Shown here piece after piece: positions 1 through 8,204 of a stretch of 64,000 bases of DNA. The stretch is taken from positions 62,001 through 126,000 of the forward strand of contig NZ_LYBM01000001.1 in NCBI RefSeq assembly GCF_001707825.1, in the 5' to 3' direction. The first letter of the stretch is position 1, and every line of letters begins with the position of its first letter. Under the pieces are notes generated by a model. That model was not told the DNA's origin and ran no database searches. It saw only the letters and a program-made list of their open reading frames with translations. This DNA is from Veronia pacifica. Its GTDB lineage: Bacteria; Pseudomonadota; Gammaproteobacteria; Enterobacterales; Vibrionaceae. A program made the translations under genes and the position numbers.

Positions 1-256
1 TAATATCAGTGACCGACTGGTCCTCAATCAATGGCTGCAACGGCCCAAGGCCTGTCAACTCATCAACAAAACCTTTCACCAGATTACTTTTCATCAGTGA
101 CGGAACAGGGCGATGGTAGCCAGTTGCCAATACCTCAACAGCTCCCTGAATTTGTGTGGTCAGTGCCTCTTTACTCAAAGAAGCAATTATTTCCGCATCA
201 AGCGCCTCAAAGATCTTGTCACGAAAATTCAGGTACATCTCTTTGTTTGAACTCAT
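1..256 (-). CDS. tadA: Flp pilus assembly ATPase TadA/CpaF, N-terminal part (runs off the left edge)
   Basis: Only about the first 85 codons are in the window, read on the minus strand from an ATG at 256. The translation starts MSSNKEMYLNFRDKIFEALD and ends with DELTGLGPLQPLIEDQSVTD, the N-terminal hallmark of the CpaF/TadA secretion ATPases that power Flp pilus extension from the cytoplasmic face of the inner membrane. The Walker boxes would lie outside the window. The ATG overlaps the stop codon of tadZ by four bases (ATGA), so the two are translationally coupled. The gene order rcpB-tadZ-tadA matches known tad loci, which supports the call. Confidence 0.85.
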   Translation of the reverse strand, partial: MSSNKEMYLNFRDKIFEALDAEIIASLSKEALTTQIQGAVEVLATGYHRPVPSLMKSNLVKGFVDELTGLGPLQPLIEDQSVTDI

Positions 257-1518
257 CGCTCTGCCCTGCCCGTCAACCAGCTAAAATTCGACAACCGGCT
301 GAGAAGGCGCCCACCCGCACCTACGCGTCGCTGTGATGACTGACCATTAATGATTCTTGCGGCGTCGAAGAAGGGTCGGTCATTCCCTGATTCCAGTTTG
401 AACAGACGTTTTCCCTCTAACAGCAGTTTGGAGAAATGCTTGTCAAAAGGCAGCACAACATCGACATCGCGCGACAGAAAATCCTCGACCTCACTCACCT
501 TGAGTGGAAATGCACTGTCAGGACGGTGAATATTAACGAAGACCAATATCCGGGTTGATACTGTTTGAGGTTGTTGTCTGTCACCGATTTGGTTGATCAG
601 TCTGGCTGTTGAACGCACTGAATTGACGCTAAGGTCAGTGACAATCACCACAATATCATTGCGCTCGACAAGACGATCAGTATCAACTGGCATATGAATT
701 GAGGCGGAATAATCTTCGATAATAAAATGCGCCTGACGATTGAGCAGGTCACAAAGGGTATGGCTATAGTCCCTCAGTGTTTCAGGCTGTTCTTCACCAT
801 CCAGTGACAACAGCTTCAGATGCTTCGTCACTTTGTTCAGATACTCGGAGGCACTCTCTTCATCAAGATCATTAATTTGATAAGACAGGCTTTGACTGTC
901 CTGCTTCTGAAAGTTTTTCAACCCCAGAATCACATCAATTCCTACATCACGGTAGTTGTGATTGACCAAAATCGTATTAGCGCCGCCATCGGCCAGTACA
1001 GAAGCAATTTCGGCGCTGATCAGGCTGGTGCCAACCCCACCTTTTGCGCCAACTACAGCAACTGATTTTGCTTTCCGGTTCTGACTGACACCCCGGAATT
1101 GTTTCTGATTATCGTGAACATGCCGGATAAAGTCAGACAACTCCTGTTTGCTGATCGGCCAGAAAACATAGTAAAAACCCATCTCTTTCAAACTACGCAG
1201 GGTAGAAATTGCATCTTCCTGACCGATAACAATAACCCCTTTACGCTGAGGCAACTGGTTAGCAAACCTGACTGCATCTTTCACCACATTTTGGGAGCGA
1301 TTCAGATCAAGAATCACCAAAGATTCAAGGCTCTCCATGTCATTAAGAGAACGGCTGTATGGTTGCACTTCAGGCGCTGGCCAGCCTTCAAAGCGAAATA
1401 CTTCTTCGACAAGGGCTTTACACTCGTCACTCTGAAAGAACAATGTGCAATCGACAGACTTTTCTTTTTCAGCCTTCGTCTCGGCCTGAGTGGACAACGA
1501 TTTTGCCAAATCAAACAT
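253..1518 (-). CDS. tadZ: Flp pilus localisation ATPase TadZ/CpaE
   Basis: A 421-residue ParA/MinD-superfamily protein. The first ~145 residues form a receiver-like domain without the full set of acidic phosphorylation residues. The ATPase domain follows, with a deviant Walker A, GAKGGVGTS, at residues 157-165. TadZ proteins mark the cell position where the Flp pilus machine assembles. The ATG at 1518 has an AGGGG Shine-Dalgarno seven bases upstream, and its stop overlaps the tadA start. Length and domain order are normal for the family. A generic ParA is unlikely because of the N-terminal receiver-like domain and the tad neighbours. Confidence 0.88.
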   Translation of the reverse strand: MFDLAKSLSTQAETKAEKEKSVDCTLFFQSDECKALVEEVFRFEGWPAPEVQPYSRSLNDMESLESLVILDLNRSQNVVKDAVRFANQLPQRKGVIVIGQEDAISTLRSLKEMGFYYVFWPISKQELSDFIRHVHDNQKQFRGVSQNRKAKSVAVVGAKGGVGTSLISAEIASVLADGGANTILVNHNYRDVGIDVILGLKNFQKQDSQSLSYQINDLDEESASEYLNKVTKHLKLLSLDGEEQPETLRDYSHTLCDLLNRQAHFIIEDYSASIHMPVDTDRLVERNDIVVIVTDLSVNSVRSTARLINQIGDRQQPQTVSTRILVFVNIHRPDSAFPLKVSEVEDFLSRDVDVVLPFDKHFSKLLLEGKRLFKLESGNDRPFFDAARIINGQSSQRRVGAGGRLLSRLSNFSWLTGRAER

Positions 1519-1521
1519 ACG

Positions 1522-2007
1522 TTACCCCTTCACACTCGGCATGAGATGCTGCGGATGCGCCACCTGATTCATGCGCATAGATTCGGTATAGCAGCCAATG
1601 TTGGTTTGTGGATGCCCATAGCGATAGGGCTGGCAGGTATCGAGATCCAACCGGTGCAAGGTCAGGGTCATGGCGATACTCTTTGGCTCTGCAACAAAAA
1701 TAGATACGTGATAACGGGTTGGCGCTAAACCATGCTTAAGTAAAACGCGTTGAAGTGCCTTCTCTATGCGGACTGGTACTGTTTCACCAATCGCTAACGA
1801 TAATTCAAGCCTCTCATCGGTGAGGTCGACCAGAGAAGCAATTCGTTTTACCTCCTCAACAGCCTGCTTCCAATGAGAATCATTAACTCGGATAACGAAT
1901 TCGTGTTTTATAGGTGACACCGTCACTGAAGCGCCCTGCTGTGGCAATTCGACGAGTGAGCATGCACTGAGTAGCAAACATAGGGCCACTAACATCGAGC
2001 TTTTCAT
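1522..2007 (-). CDS. cpaD: Flp pilus outer-membrane lipoprotein RcpB/CpaD
   Basis: A 161-residue lipoprotein precursor. A short hydrophobic signal ends in the lipobox LLSAC, with the lipidated cysteine at residue 16. The C-terminal stretch NIGCYTESMRMNQVAHPQHL fits the conserved GC...N...P.DL signature of CpaD proteins. CpaD/RcpB is an accessory of the RcpA secretin channel. The ATG overlaps the end of rcpA by four bases and the stop lies three bases before tadZ, so it is inside the pilus operon exactly where CpaD is expected. The sequence is divergent, so the name rests partly on position. Confidence 0.78.
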   Translation of the reverse strand: MKSSMLVALCLLLSACSLVELPQQGASVTVSPIKHEFVIRVNDSHWKQAVEEVKRIASLVDLTDERLELSLAIGETVPVRIEKALQRVLLKHGLAPTRYHVSIFVAEPKSIAMTLTLHRLDLDTCQPYRYGHPQTNIGCYTESMRMNQVAHPQHLMPSVKG

Positions 2008-3320
2008 TCTGCGAACCCTCCTTCTGCTAGCACCTTAATGGCTGGTAATGAGAAATGTTTTATCGGGGGAAACAGTAAGCGTTCCCAATTCGTCGTTTTA
2101 TTCATACGAGGCAAGACTATGCTTTCCGGACTGACCGGATTAACAAGATTGACAGTGGCAACAATCAGTAACTCAGTTTTTTGGCGCGTTGTTGACGCCG
2201 TTTTAAAGAAGCCACCCAGAACAGGAATATCGCCCAGCAGAGGGACTTTTTTAACCTGCTCAATATCGTCTGAGCTCATCAGACCGCCAAGAATAAAGCT
2301 CTCACCATCCCCAAGTTCAATGGTCGTCGATGTCTTGCGCGATGAAAGCTGAGGAACACGCATACCCACTGATTCAATGATCTGTTCAATGGCACTGACC
2401 TCAGGCGCTAAATAAAGCTTCACTTTGTCTTCGGACATAACATTGGCCGTCAATTCGAGCTTCACGCCATAGTCTTTAAAGGAGATGCTGGTGCTGGTTC
2501 CACTCGATGCAATAACAGGGACTTCGCCACCCGCCAGAAACGAAGCGGACTCACCCGACATAACCGTGAGATTGGGCTCAGCAAGAATGCTGGCAAGGTT
2601 GTCATCAGCCATTGCGCTGATGATGGTAGTCAGGTCATCAGACTTAAATTTATTGAGGCTAAAGCTGCCTGAAATTTGCCCCAGTGTTGACCAGTCAATA
2701 CCCACGGTTTCTTTAAACCGCTCGGTGACCTGTGCGACAGAGATTTTTACATTCACCTGTTTAACACTGATAACCTCAAGGCCCTCGTAAATACCTGTGT
2801 AGGTATAGTTTTTAGCAAAACTTGCTTGCGGACTTTCGCTGGTGCCAGAGGGGAGTGTTACCGACTGCGCTTTGCCGTATCTATCGAGCTTGCTCCGATT
2901 CAGTAATGTAGCAATGAGTTGGTAGACCTTGTCTCTCTCTTCTTCAGAAAAGACCTTGCCTTTCACGGCTACCTGCTCACCAACAGAAGTAATACGGATA
3001 TCACGCTCGGGGAAATGGAGTGCTATTTGTCTGCGGACCTGCGAGAGCCCGAGATCAACATGTATTCGGTCAGAGGCCAGCACGTCGCCCTGTTTGTCGT
3101 AAACAATCACGCGCGCTTGCCCGACACTGAGGCCAAACAGCACCAAGGTTTTCTTGTTGACGACTTTATAATCTGCAATTAATGGGTCACTGACAAACAC
3201 AGTGCCAATTTCCTGATCGAATGACAGGTTTTCACCATCACCCGTGGTGAGATACCGAGTGGCAGCCTGCGCGCTGAAGGACGCAACAAGACAGCACAAG
3301 ATCATCATTTGTTTAAACAT
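2004..3320 (-). CDS. rcpA: Flp pilus secretin RcpA/CpaC
   Basis: The outer-membrane secretin that forms the exit channel of the Flp pilus. From the ATG at 3320 it is 438 residues, with a Sec signal MFKQMMILCCLVASFSAQA; a GTG four codons upstream is possible, but the ATG has GAGAAAG just before it. The N-terminal third is the CpaC-type domain with a BON-like segment (ERDIRITSVGEQVAVKGKV). The C-terminal half carries secretin signatures such as LAEPNLTVMSGESASFLAGG and GDIPVLGGFFK. It lies 23 bases after rcpC and overlaps rcpB by four bases. Confidence 0.9.
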   Translation of the reverse strand: MFKQMMILCCLVASFSAQAATRYLTTGDGENLSFDQEIGTVFVSDPLIADYKVVNKKTLVLFGLSVGQARVIVYDKQGDVLASDRIHVDLGLSQVRRQIALHFPERDIRITSVGEQVAVKGKVFSEEERDKVYQLIATLLNRSKLDRYGKAQSVTLPSGTSESPQASFAKNYTYTGIYEGLEVISVKQVNVKISVAQVTERFKETVGIDWSTLGQISGSFSLNKFKSDDLTTIISAMADDNLASILAEPNLTVMSGESASFLAGGEVPVIASSGTSTSISFKDYGVKLELTANVMSEDKVKLYLAPEVSAIEQIIESVGMRVPQLSSRKTSTTIELGDGESFILGGLMSSDDIEQVKKVPLLGDIPVLGGFFKTASTTRQKTELLIVATVNLVNPVSPESIVLPRMNKTTNWERLLFPPIKHFSLPAIKVLAEGGFAE

Positions 3321-3343
3321 TTTCTTTCTCACTGTCTTTTGCG

Positions 3344-4153
3344 CTAATAGTGTGTGTGCCCGCTGCCACGCAGCTCCAGCACACCGCTGTAATTTTTGAT
3401 CACATCACTGACATCAACCCCTTGATGGATTCTGCCGGGCTGATTGAGGTAAATTTCAAGGTAAGAGGTACGCTGAGCCAGTGTCAGCACAGGTAAGATA
3501 TCGGGGTTTACCTCAATGACCACGGTCGACATCGTCCCCTCAGATGCTTTCACCACAGGGTCAATGCCATATTCATTGTCTTGAGCGATAGAAATCACTT
3601 TGACGCCAGAGAGCAATACATCAGCAGACACGCCACTGAAGCTGTCCAGACCGAGATTTTCACTCTGGGCTAGGTTGGCTGATGGCGAGCTCACCGCAAC
3701 AACATCAATCCGATCACCAGGCTGAATATAGTCCGTAATTAGATTTCTCGTAGAGACAGAGAGAGGGTACAACGTCATGTCCGTGTCGGTGATAAGATGG
3801 AGGTAGCCCGGGCTGCCCTTGGTTGCAAGCATCTCCGGGAATACCCACTTTCCCTCGGGAATGTCACCCCTAAACAAGGTAGTAGAATCGCGATTAAGCT
3901 CAACATCATGACTGATCCCAAGCGCCAGCGCTTCATCCTCAGGCAAAGTCACACGTACTAATTCAGCATCTGTGACTTTACTGCCCTTATGAATATTTTT
4001 TGTTGTTTTCCACAAAGAGAAATAGTGAATATCTTTTTGTTGCGGTGTATTTTCAACGGCGACCGGGTCATTATTGTTGACCAAATCATAAATACCATAA
4101 AGCCCGGTCATTATCGCAATAAAGGCGATAATAAATATTACTCTGCTATTCAT
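3344..4153 (-). CDS. rcpC: Flp pilus assembly protein RcpC/CpaB
   Basis: A periplasmic protein anchored by one N-terminal membrane helix (VIFIIAFIAIMTGLYGIYDL). A SAF-type beta-clip domain follows (ALWKTTKNIHKGSKVTDAEL region) and then the CpaB core with DYIQPGDRIDVVAV, typical of the family that stabilises the secretin. It is 269 residues from the ATG at 4153; an in-frame GTG lies one codon upstream. It begins right after the tadV stop and precedes rcpA, the usual rcpC-rcpA order. Confidence 0.87.
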   Translation of the reverse strand: MNSRVIFIIAFIAIMTGLYGIYDLVNNNDPVAVENTPQQKDIHYFSLWKTTKNIHKGSKVTDAELVRVTLPEDEALALGISHDVELNRDSTTLFRGDIPEGKWVFPEMLATKGSPGYLHLITDTDMTLYPLSVSTRNLITDYIQPGDRIDVVAVSSPSANLAQSENLGLDSFSGVSADVLLSGVKVISIAQDNEYGIDPVVKASEGTMSTVVIEVNPDILPVLTLAQRTSYLEIYLNQPGRIHQGVDVSDVIKNYSGVLELRGSGHTHY

Positions 4154-4156
4154 CAC

Positions 4157-4408
4157 TTAAACCGATATTGAATTTAATAAAATCACAAGGTAAAAGCCCG
4201 ATGAAATAGCAATACCATAGGGTATTCCCCGATCCTTTTTCTCAGGCTTTATTTTTCCAAGCAGCAAATAAAAGACTGATAACACGCCACCAACCATTGC
4301 TGTCAGAATCAAAGCATCAGGCAGTATCTCTGGCGTCAGCGCCATAGCAAGCGCGGTGGACAGCTTACTGTCCCCCGCTCCCCATATTCTCACCTTAAAC
4401 AATATCAT
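4157..4408 (-). CDS. tadV: Prepilin peptidase TadV/CpaA, C-terminal part; upstream half appears frameshifted
   Basis: An aspartyl protease that should cleave and mature the Flp prepilin. The open part from ATG 4408 has the family GxGD-type motif (WGAGDSK) and a C-terminal GIPYGIAIS segment with membrane helices. The normal N-terminal half is missing from this frame. The frame continues upstream without a start to a stop at 4517-4519, reading KNKKVSLIFLLSILI. In the next frame, 4520-4600 reads IVFDDIYVRKIK, the first catalytic motif (D...R.I.N). One extra A in the A7 run at 4512-4518 (minus sense) explains the break. No ATG is visible for the upstream half, which begins right after the flp stop. 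It may be a pseudogene, a phase-variable gene or a sequencing error. Confidence 0.72.
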   Translation of the reverse strand: MILFKVRIWGAGDSKLSTALAMALTPEILPDALILTAMVGGVLSVFYLLLGKIKPEKKDRGIPYGIAISSGFYLVILLNSISV

Positions 4409-4600
4409 CCCTAATATTAGAACAAATAAAAAGCTGATAACTCCACTAATTAAATGGCCATTAAAAAAAGATATTAATATCGATAGTAAAAATATAAGGC
4501 TTACTTTTTTGTTTTTTTATTTTTCTTACATAAATATCATCAAAAACAATAAAAAATAAAATTAAAAAAAGTGAAAGATATAAGAATATATCAATTATTT

Positions 4601-4804
4601 TTAAGATGGAGATAATGTATTCCCGATAGCTTCAAATGCTTTGACTAATTTTGAAACAAAGTTTCCGTCAGCACTAAAAATGAGGGCAAGTGCGGTAGCC
4701 ATCGCCACAGCAATCAGACCATACTCAACGGCGGTAACACCGCGCTCGTCATTTTTGTAGCTGTAAAGGAAAGCTTGGGTTTGCGCGACTAGTTTTGTCA
4801 ACAT
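4601..4804 (-). CDS. flp: Flp-type pilin (major subunit)
   Basis: A 67-residue prepilin, the size expected for Flp. The start is the ATG at 4804, not a longer frame start at 4873, because AAAGAGA lies just upstream and Flp leaders are short. The processing site and helix read GVTAVEYGLIAVAMATAL, with the diagnostic Glu-Tyr pair; cleavage after the Gly gives a subunit of about 45 residues. It is the first gene of the tad operon. It should be processed by TadV, which is disrupted here, so pilus formation from this locus is uncertain unless another prepilin peptidase acts. Confidence 0.92.
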   Translation of the reverse strand: MLTKLVAQTQAFLYSYKNDERGVTAVEYGLIAVAMATALALIFSADGNFVSKLVKAFEAIGNTLSPS

Positions 4805-5177
4805 AACGTAATTCTCTTTAAAAAGGATAAAAATGGCTAATGCCAAAAGACCTGAGCATTGATTGCAACCCATTACGATATTTTTATAAGATCTTTTCGT
4901 TATGAGTTATTCTCAAAGTGAGAGTATATTCGTTTTTTTTGAGATTTATGTCAACAAATAAGAGGACAAAACTTACCCATTAATTGCAACTTGTTTGATC
5001 TAATCGAGTTAATGACCATCAATATAGACAATTAATTTCATATTTGTTTATAAAAAAATACAAATATTAGCGGGTCACTGATCATGGATAGGTCGTTTAC
5101 TATGGCGATAGGCACGAAGCATCAAGTAAAAAAACAAAACTAGACGACCGGTCTAGTTTTGTTTAGTATGCCTAACC
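4805..5177. promoter_or_regulatory. Divergent AT-rich intergenic region between flp and nemR
   Basis: This 373-bp gap holds the promoters for the tad operon (leftward) and for the NemR-like repressor (rightward). It is AT-rich with no coding signal. The rightward end carries the NemR-type palindrome listed separately. I could not assign -10/-35 boxes with confidence. Confidence 0.5.
5132..5164. promoter_or_regulatory. NemR-type operator 1 (perfect 14-bp inverted repeat)
   Basis: Arms AAACAAAACTAGAC and GTCTAGTTTTGTTT flank a 5-base centre GACCG, ending 13 bases before the nemR start codon. The core TAGACGACCGGTCTA recurs with one base change at 5819-5833 before yqhD. Position and symmetry indicate autoregulation by the TetR-family protein encoded next door; the core resembles what is known of NemR boxes. 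Confidence 0.8.
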
Positions 5178-5762
5178 ATGAAATCTAAACATCAACATAC
5201 ACAGCAGCATTTACTCGACGTGGGGAGAGACATTTTCTCCAGTGGTGGTTTTAGTTCAGTTGGCCTGAGTACCATACTGAAAGAGGCGAACGTACCTAAA
5301 GGCTCCTTCTACCATTACTTCGAGTCAAAAGAGCACTATGGCAAGGCAGTTTTGGTCGAGTATTTTACTCACTACCAGACTTTACTCAGTGACCTGTTTA
5401 ATCGACCCGACAAAAACGGAAAACAAAAACTGATGGCACTCTGGCAAGCCTGGCAGGAAGTGCATTGTGATTCCGAAACCCAGAAATGTCTGGTCGTTAA
5501 ACTGAGTGCGGAAGTGGCTGACTTATCAGAGCCAATGCGGTTAACTCTGAAAGAGGGCACAGAAAAAGTGACTCTGAAAATTGCAGATGTCATTGAAGAA
5601 GGCATTAAAGATGGATCTCTTTCCGACTGCGATGCGTACAAGCTGTCTGCTCATCTGTACCAATTATGGTTAGGCGCGTCGCTGCTGAACAAGTTGCACA
5701 GAGATGGCAAACACCTTGAGCTGGCAATGGAAACTACCCAGGCTCTGCTGAATAACAAGTAG
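5178..5762 (+). CDS. nemR: NemR-like TetR-family electrophile-responsive repressor
   Basis: A 194-residue TetR protein. The N-terminal HTH contains VPKGSFYHYFESKEHYG. The ligand-domain stretch KCLVVKLSAEVADLSEPMR is very close to the remembered E. coli NemR segment GCLTVKLSAEVCDLSEDMR. It keeps the cysteine equivalent to the redox-sensing Cys106 (here Cys104; Cys97 is also nearby). NemR senses hypochlorite, quinones and aldehydes and derepresses detoxification enzymes. Here it is followed by its own terminator and by yqhD, curA and gst, not by nemA-gloA. No strong Shine-Dalgarno precedes the ATG. Confidence 0.85.
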   Translation: MKSKHQHTQQHLLDVGRDIFSSGGFSSVGLSTILKEANVPKGSFYHYFESKEHYGKAVLVEYFTHYQTLLSDLFNRPDKNGKQKLMALWQAWQEVHCDSETQKCLVVKLSAEVADLSEPMRLTLKEGTEKVTLKIADVIEEGIKDGSLSDCDAYKLSAHLYQLWLGASLLNKLHRDGKHLELAMETTQALLNNK

Positions 5763-5780
5763 TTCGATAATGAGATTTGT

Positions 5781-5807
5781 GCCCACTCAAGTGCGTGGGC
5801 ATTTTTT
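5781..5807 (+). terminator. Rho-independent terminator after nemR
   Basis: Stem GCCCAC / GTGGGC with an 8-base loop followed by ATTTTTT, 18 bases after the nemR stop. It separates nemR from yqhD, so yqhD must have its own promoter, consistent with the second operator just downstream. Confidence 0.75.
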
Positions 5808-5818
5808 GGAAACAAAAA

Positions 5819-5833
5819 TAGACGACTGGTCTA
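5819..5833. promoter_or_regulatory. NemR-type operator 2, upstream of yqhD
   Basis: TAGACGACTGGTCTA differs at a single base from the core of operator 1, and is preceded by a similar AACAAAAA flank. It sits 36 bases before the yqhD ATG and just after the nemR terminator, a position suited to promoter occlusion. Confidence 0.75.
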
Positions 5834-5868
5834 ATTGGAATGTGTATCAGTCATCAAGAGGAAGCATT

Positions 5869-7026
5869 ATGAACAATTTTGAGTTCTTCAACCCAACCCG
5901 GATTGTCTTTGGTGAGGGGGAAATATCTCGGCTGTCATCATTGGTGCCGGAGAAAGCGAGAGTGTTGGTGCTCTTCGGCGGTGAAAGTGCCCGTAAATTC
6001 GGCACTCTTGATGAAGTAAAGGCTGCACTTGGTGACCGCCATGTCAGTTTTTTTGGTGGTGTGGAAGCCAACCCGAAATATGAAACACTGCTAAACGCGA
6101 TTGCTCAGGTCAAGGACGAAAACATTGATTTTTTGATTGCCGTCGGCGGTGGCTCTGTCATTGATGGCACCAAATTTGTGGCCGCTGCAAGTCGGTATCC
6201 GAGCGAGCCAATGCAAATGCTTAAAAAAGCAGGGTCAGATCTCAAAGAGGCGATTCCATTTGGTGCTGTGCTGACATTATCAGCAACGGGCTCTGAAATG
6301 AATAAGATCTCGGTGATCACTTATGCTGCCGCAAAAGCAAAAATGGCTTTTTTCAGCGAAACCGTGTTTCCTCAGTTCTCTATTCTTGATCCGGTGAAAA
6401 CCTTTACCCTGCCCCCACGTCAGATCGGCAATGGTATCGTCGATGCATTTATTCATGTCACCGAGCAGTACCTTACCTATCCGGTCAATGCAAAAATTCA
6501 GGACAGATTCGCAGAAGGGATCTTACAGACACTTGTTGAAGAAGGACCAAAAACTGTCGAGCAGCCAGATAACTATGAGGTTCGTTCCAACCTGATGTGG
6601 GCAGCCTCTCAGGCACTGAATGGCCTCATCGGTGTAGGTGTTCCTCACGACTGGGCAACGCATATGATTGGGCACGAACTGACCGCGCTTTATGGACTGG
6701 ATCATGCGCAGACACTGGCGGTTGTCCTTCCATCATTACTTGAGGAAAAACAGCAGCAGAAACAATCCAAGTTGGCCCAGTTCGCCGAGCGGGTATGGGG
6801 AGTTCAACAAGGTTCTGAAGCAGAAAAAGCCGCACAGGCCATTTCACTCACCCGCGAGTTTTTCGAATCTGTTGGGGTAAAAACCCGTCTCTCCGATTAT
6901 CAGTTGGATGAAACATGTATCGACCCACTGATTAAACACCTTTCAGACCATGGCATGACAAGGCTGGGCGAACATAGAGACATTGATCTTGATGCATGCC
7001 GCCGAATCCTTCAACGCAGCCTGTAA
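5869..7026 (+). CDS. yqhD: YqhD-like NADPH-dependent aldehyde reductase (iron/zinc alcohol dehydrogenase family)
   Basis: From the ATG at 5869 (Shine-Dalgarno AGAGGAAG; an upstream extension is non-homologous) it is 385 residues, close to the 387 of E. coli YqhD and alignable almost end to end by eye. The GGGS nucleotide motif is at residues 93-96. The metal ligands are Asp192, His196, His265 and His279, equivalent to the YqhD ligands. The enzyme reduces toxic short-chain and lipid-peroxidation aldehydes with NADPH. In E. coli it is under YqhC; here it lies behind a NemR-type operator. Confidence 0.9.
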   Translation: MNNFEFFNPTRIVFGEGEISRLSSLVPEKARVLVLFGGESARKFGTLDEVKAALGDRHVSFFGGVEANPKYETLLNAIAQVKDENIDFLIAVGGGSVIDGTKFVAAASRYPSEPMQMLKKAGSDLKEAIPFGAVLTLSATGSEMNKISVITYAAAKAKMAFFSETVFPQFSILDPVKTFTLPPRQIGNGIVDAFIHVTEQYLTYPVNAKIQDRFAEGILQTLVEEGPKTVEQPDNYEVRSNLMWAASQALNGLIGVGVPHDWATHMIGHELTALYGLDHAQTLAVVLPSLLEEKQQQKQSKLAQFAERVWGVQQGSEAEKAAQAISLTREFFESVGVKTRLSDYQLDETCIDPLIKHLSDHGMTRLGEHRDIDLDACRRILQRSL

Positions 7027-7059
7027 CCGAAAAGTCAGAAATAACATCCTGAAGGCTGG

Positions 7060-7074
7060 TCGCTGACCGGTCTT
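7060..7074. promoter_or_regulatory. Possible degenerate NemR-type operator 3, upstream of curA
   Basis: TCGCTGACCGGTCTT matches the core of operator 1 at 11 of 15 positions, with the right half (GACCGGTCT) intact. It lies within an imperfect palindrome of arms GAAGGCTGGTC and GACCGGTCTTC, 72 bases before the curA ATG. It could instead be part of a weak hairpin after yqhD. Confidence 0.4.
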
Positions 7075-7145
7075 CATCCACCACTATTTTGAGCACAACA
7101 CCTGTAACTGGGTGGAGGCGTCTCTACGCCAGATTTAAGGAAAAA

Positions 7146-8183
7146 ATGATGTCACAAACACCATCAACCAATCGCCAGATGACACTGGCCGCACGCCCGT
7201 TTGGCGCACCCACTGATGAACACTTTGCCCTTGTTGACACAGATGTTCCCACACCTTCCAACGGTCAGGTATTACTGCGCACCCTGTATCTGTCTGTTGA
7301 TCCTTATATGCGCGGCAGAATGAACGATGCTGAATCTTATGCTGATCCTGTGCCACTTGGTGGTGTGATGGTAGGTGGCACCGTCAGTAAAGTTCAGATA
7401 TCAAAAAATGATGACTTTAAAGAAGGCGACTGGGTACTGAGTTTCGCTGGCTGGCAAGATTATGCGCTGTCAGACGGTACGGGATTAATAAAGCTGGATC
7501 CTGCCCGCATGCCACCTTCTTATGCATTGGGTGTGATGGGTATGCCGGGTTTTACCGCTTACATGGGATTGATGGATATCGGTCAGCCAAAAGCAGGAGA
7601 AACCTTGGTGGTGGCTGCCGCGACTGGCGCCGTTGGGTCTATGGTGGCGCAAATTGGGAAACTACAAGGCTGTCGCGTTGTCGGTATTGCTGGCGGTGAA
7701 GAGAAGTGTCGCTATGCGCTTGATACACTCAAGCTCGATGCCTGTATTGATCACAAATCAGAGCACTTTGCCGCCGAGCTGGCTGAAGCCTGTCCGGCTG
7801 GGATTGATATTTACTTTGAAAACGTCGGTGGGAAAGTGTTTGATGCGGTTATGCCACTGCTGAATACCCGTGCCCGGATCCCTCTATGCGGTTTGATTTC
7901 TCAGTACAACCGCACTGAACTTCCGCAAGGTCCTGACCGTCTCTCGCAACTTGCAGGTCTGCTTTTGGTTAAGCGAATCACCATGCGAGGTTTCATCATA
8001 ATGGATGATTATGGTCATCGCTACCCTGAGTTTGCACAACAAATGGGGCAGTGGCTGGCTGAAGGGAAAATCACATATAAAGAACAACGTGTTGAAGGTT
8101 TAGAGCAAGCACCGCAGGCATTGATTGATGTACTGGAAGGTAAGAACTTCGGCAAGGTCGTGGTAGAAGTTGCCAAAGACTGA
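7146..8183 (+). CDS. curA: CurA-like NADPH-dependent alkenal/one reductase (MDR superfamily)
   Basis: A zinc-independent medium-chain reductase of the leukotriene B4 dehydrogenase/CurA group that saturates activated double bonds such as those of enones and 2-alkenals. From ATG 7146 (TAAGGA upstream) it is 345 residues; a frame start at 7089 lacks a ribosome site and homology. Landmarks are LRTLYLSVDPYMRGRM, the cofactor loop AAATGAVGSMVAQIGKL and the C-terminal GKNFGKVVVEV, all matching E. coli CurA (YncB) as remembered. It is followed by a GST gene 21 bases on, probably in one transcript. Confidence 0.85.
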   Translation: MMSQTPSTNRQMTLAARPFGAPTDEHFALVDTDVPTPSNGQVLLRTLYLSVDPYMRGRMNDAESYADPVPLGGVMVGGTVSKVQISKNDDFKEGDWVLSFAGWQDYALSDGTGLIKLDPARMPPSYALGVMGMPGFTAYMGLMDIGQPKAGETLVVAAATGAVGSMVAQIGKLQGCRVVGIAGGEEKCRYALDTLKLDACIDHKSEHFAAELAEACPAGIDIYFENVGGKVFDAVMPLLNTRARIPLCGLISQYNRTELPQGPDRLSQLAGLLLVKRITMRGFIIMDDYGHRYPEFAQQMGQWLAEGKITYKEQRVEGLEQAPQALIDVLEGKNFGKVVVEVAKD

Positions 8184-8204
8184 TTTAACAATAGGACAGA
8201 GTTT

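Noticed and set aside
1099-1728. 209-codon plus-strand frame opposite tadZ and cpaD
   Set aside because: It is antisense to two well-supported pilus genes, with no recognisable motif or ribosome site.
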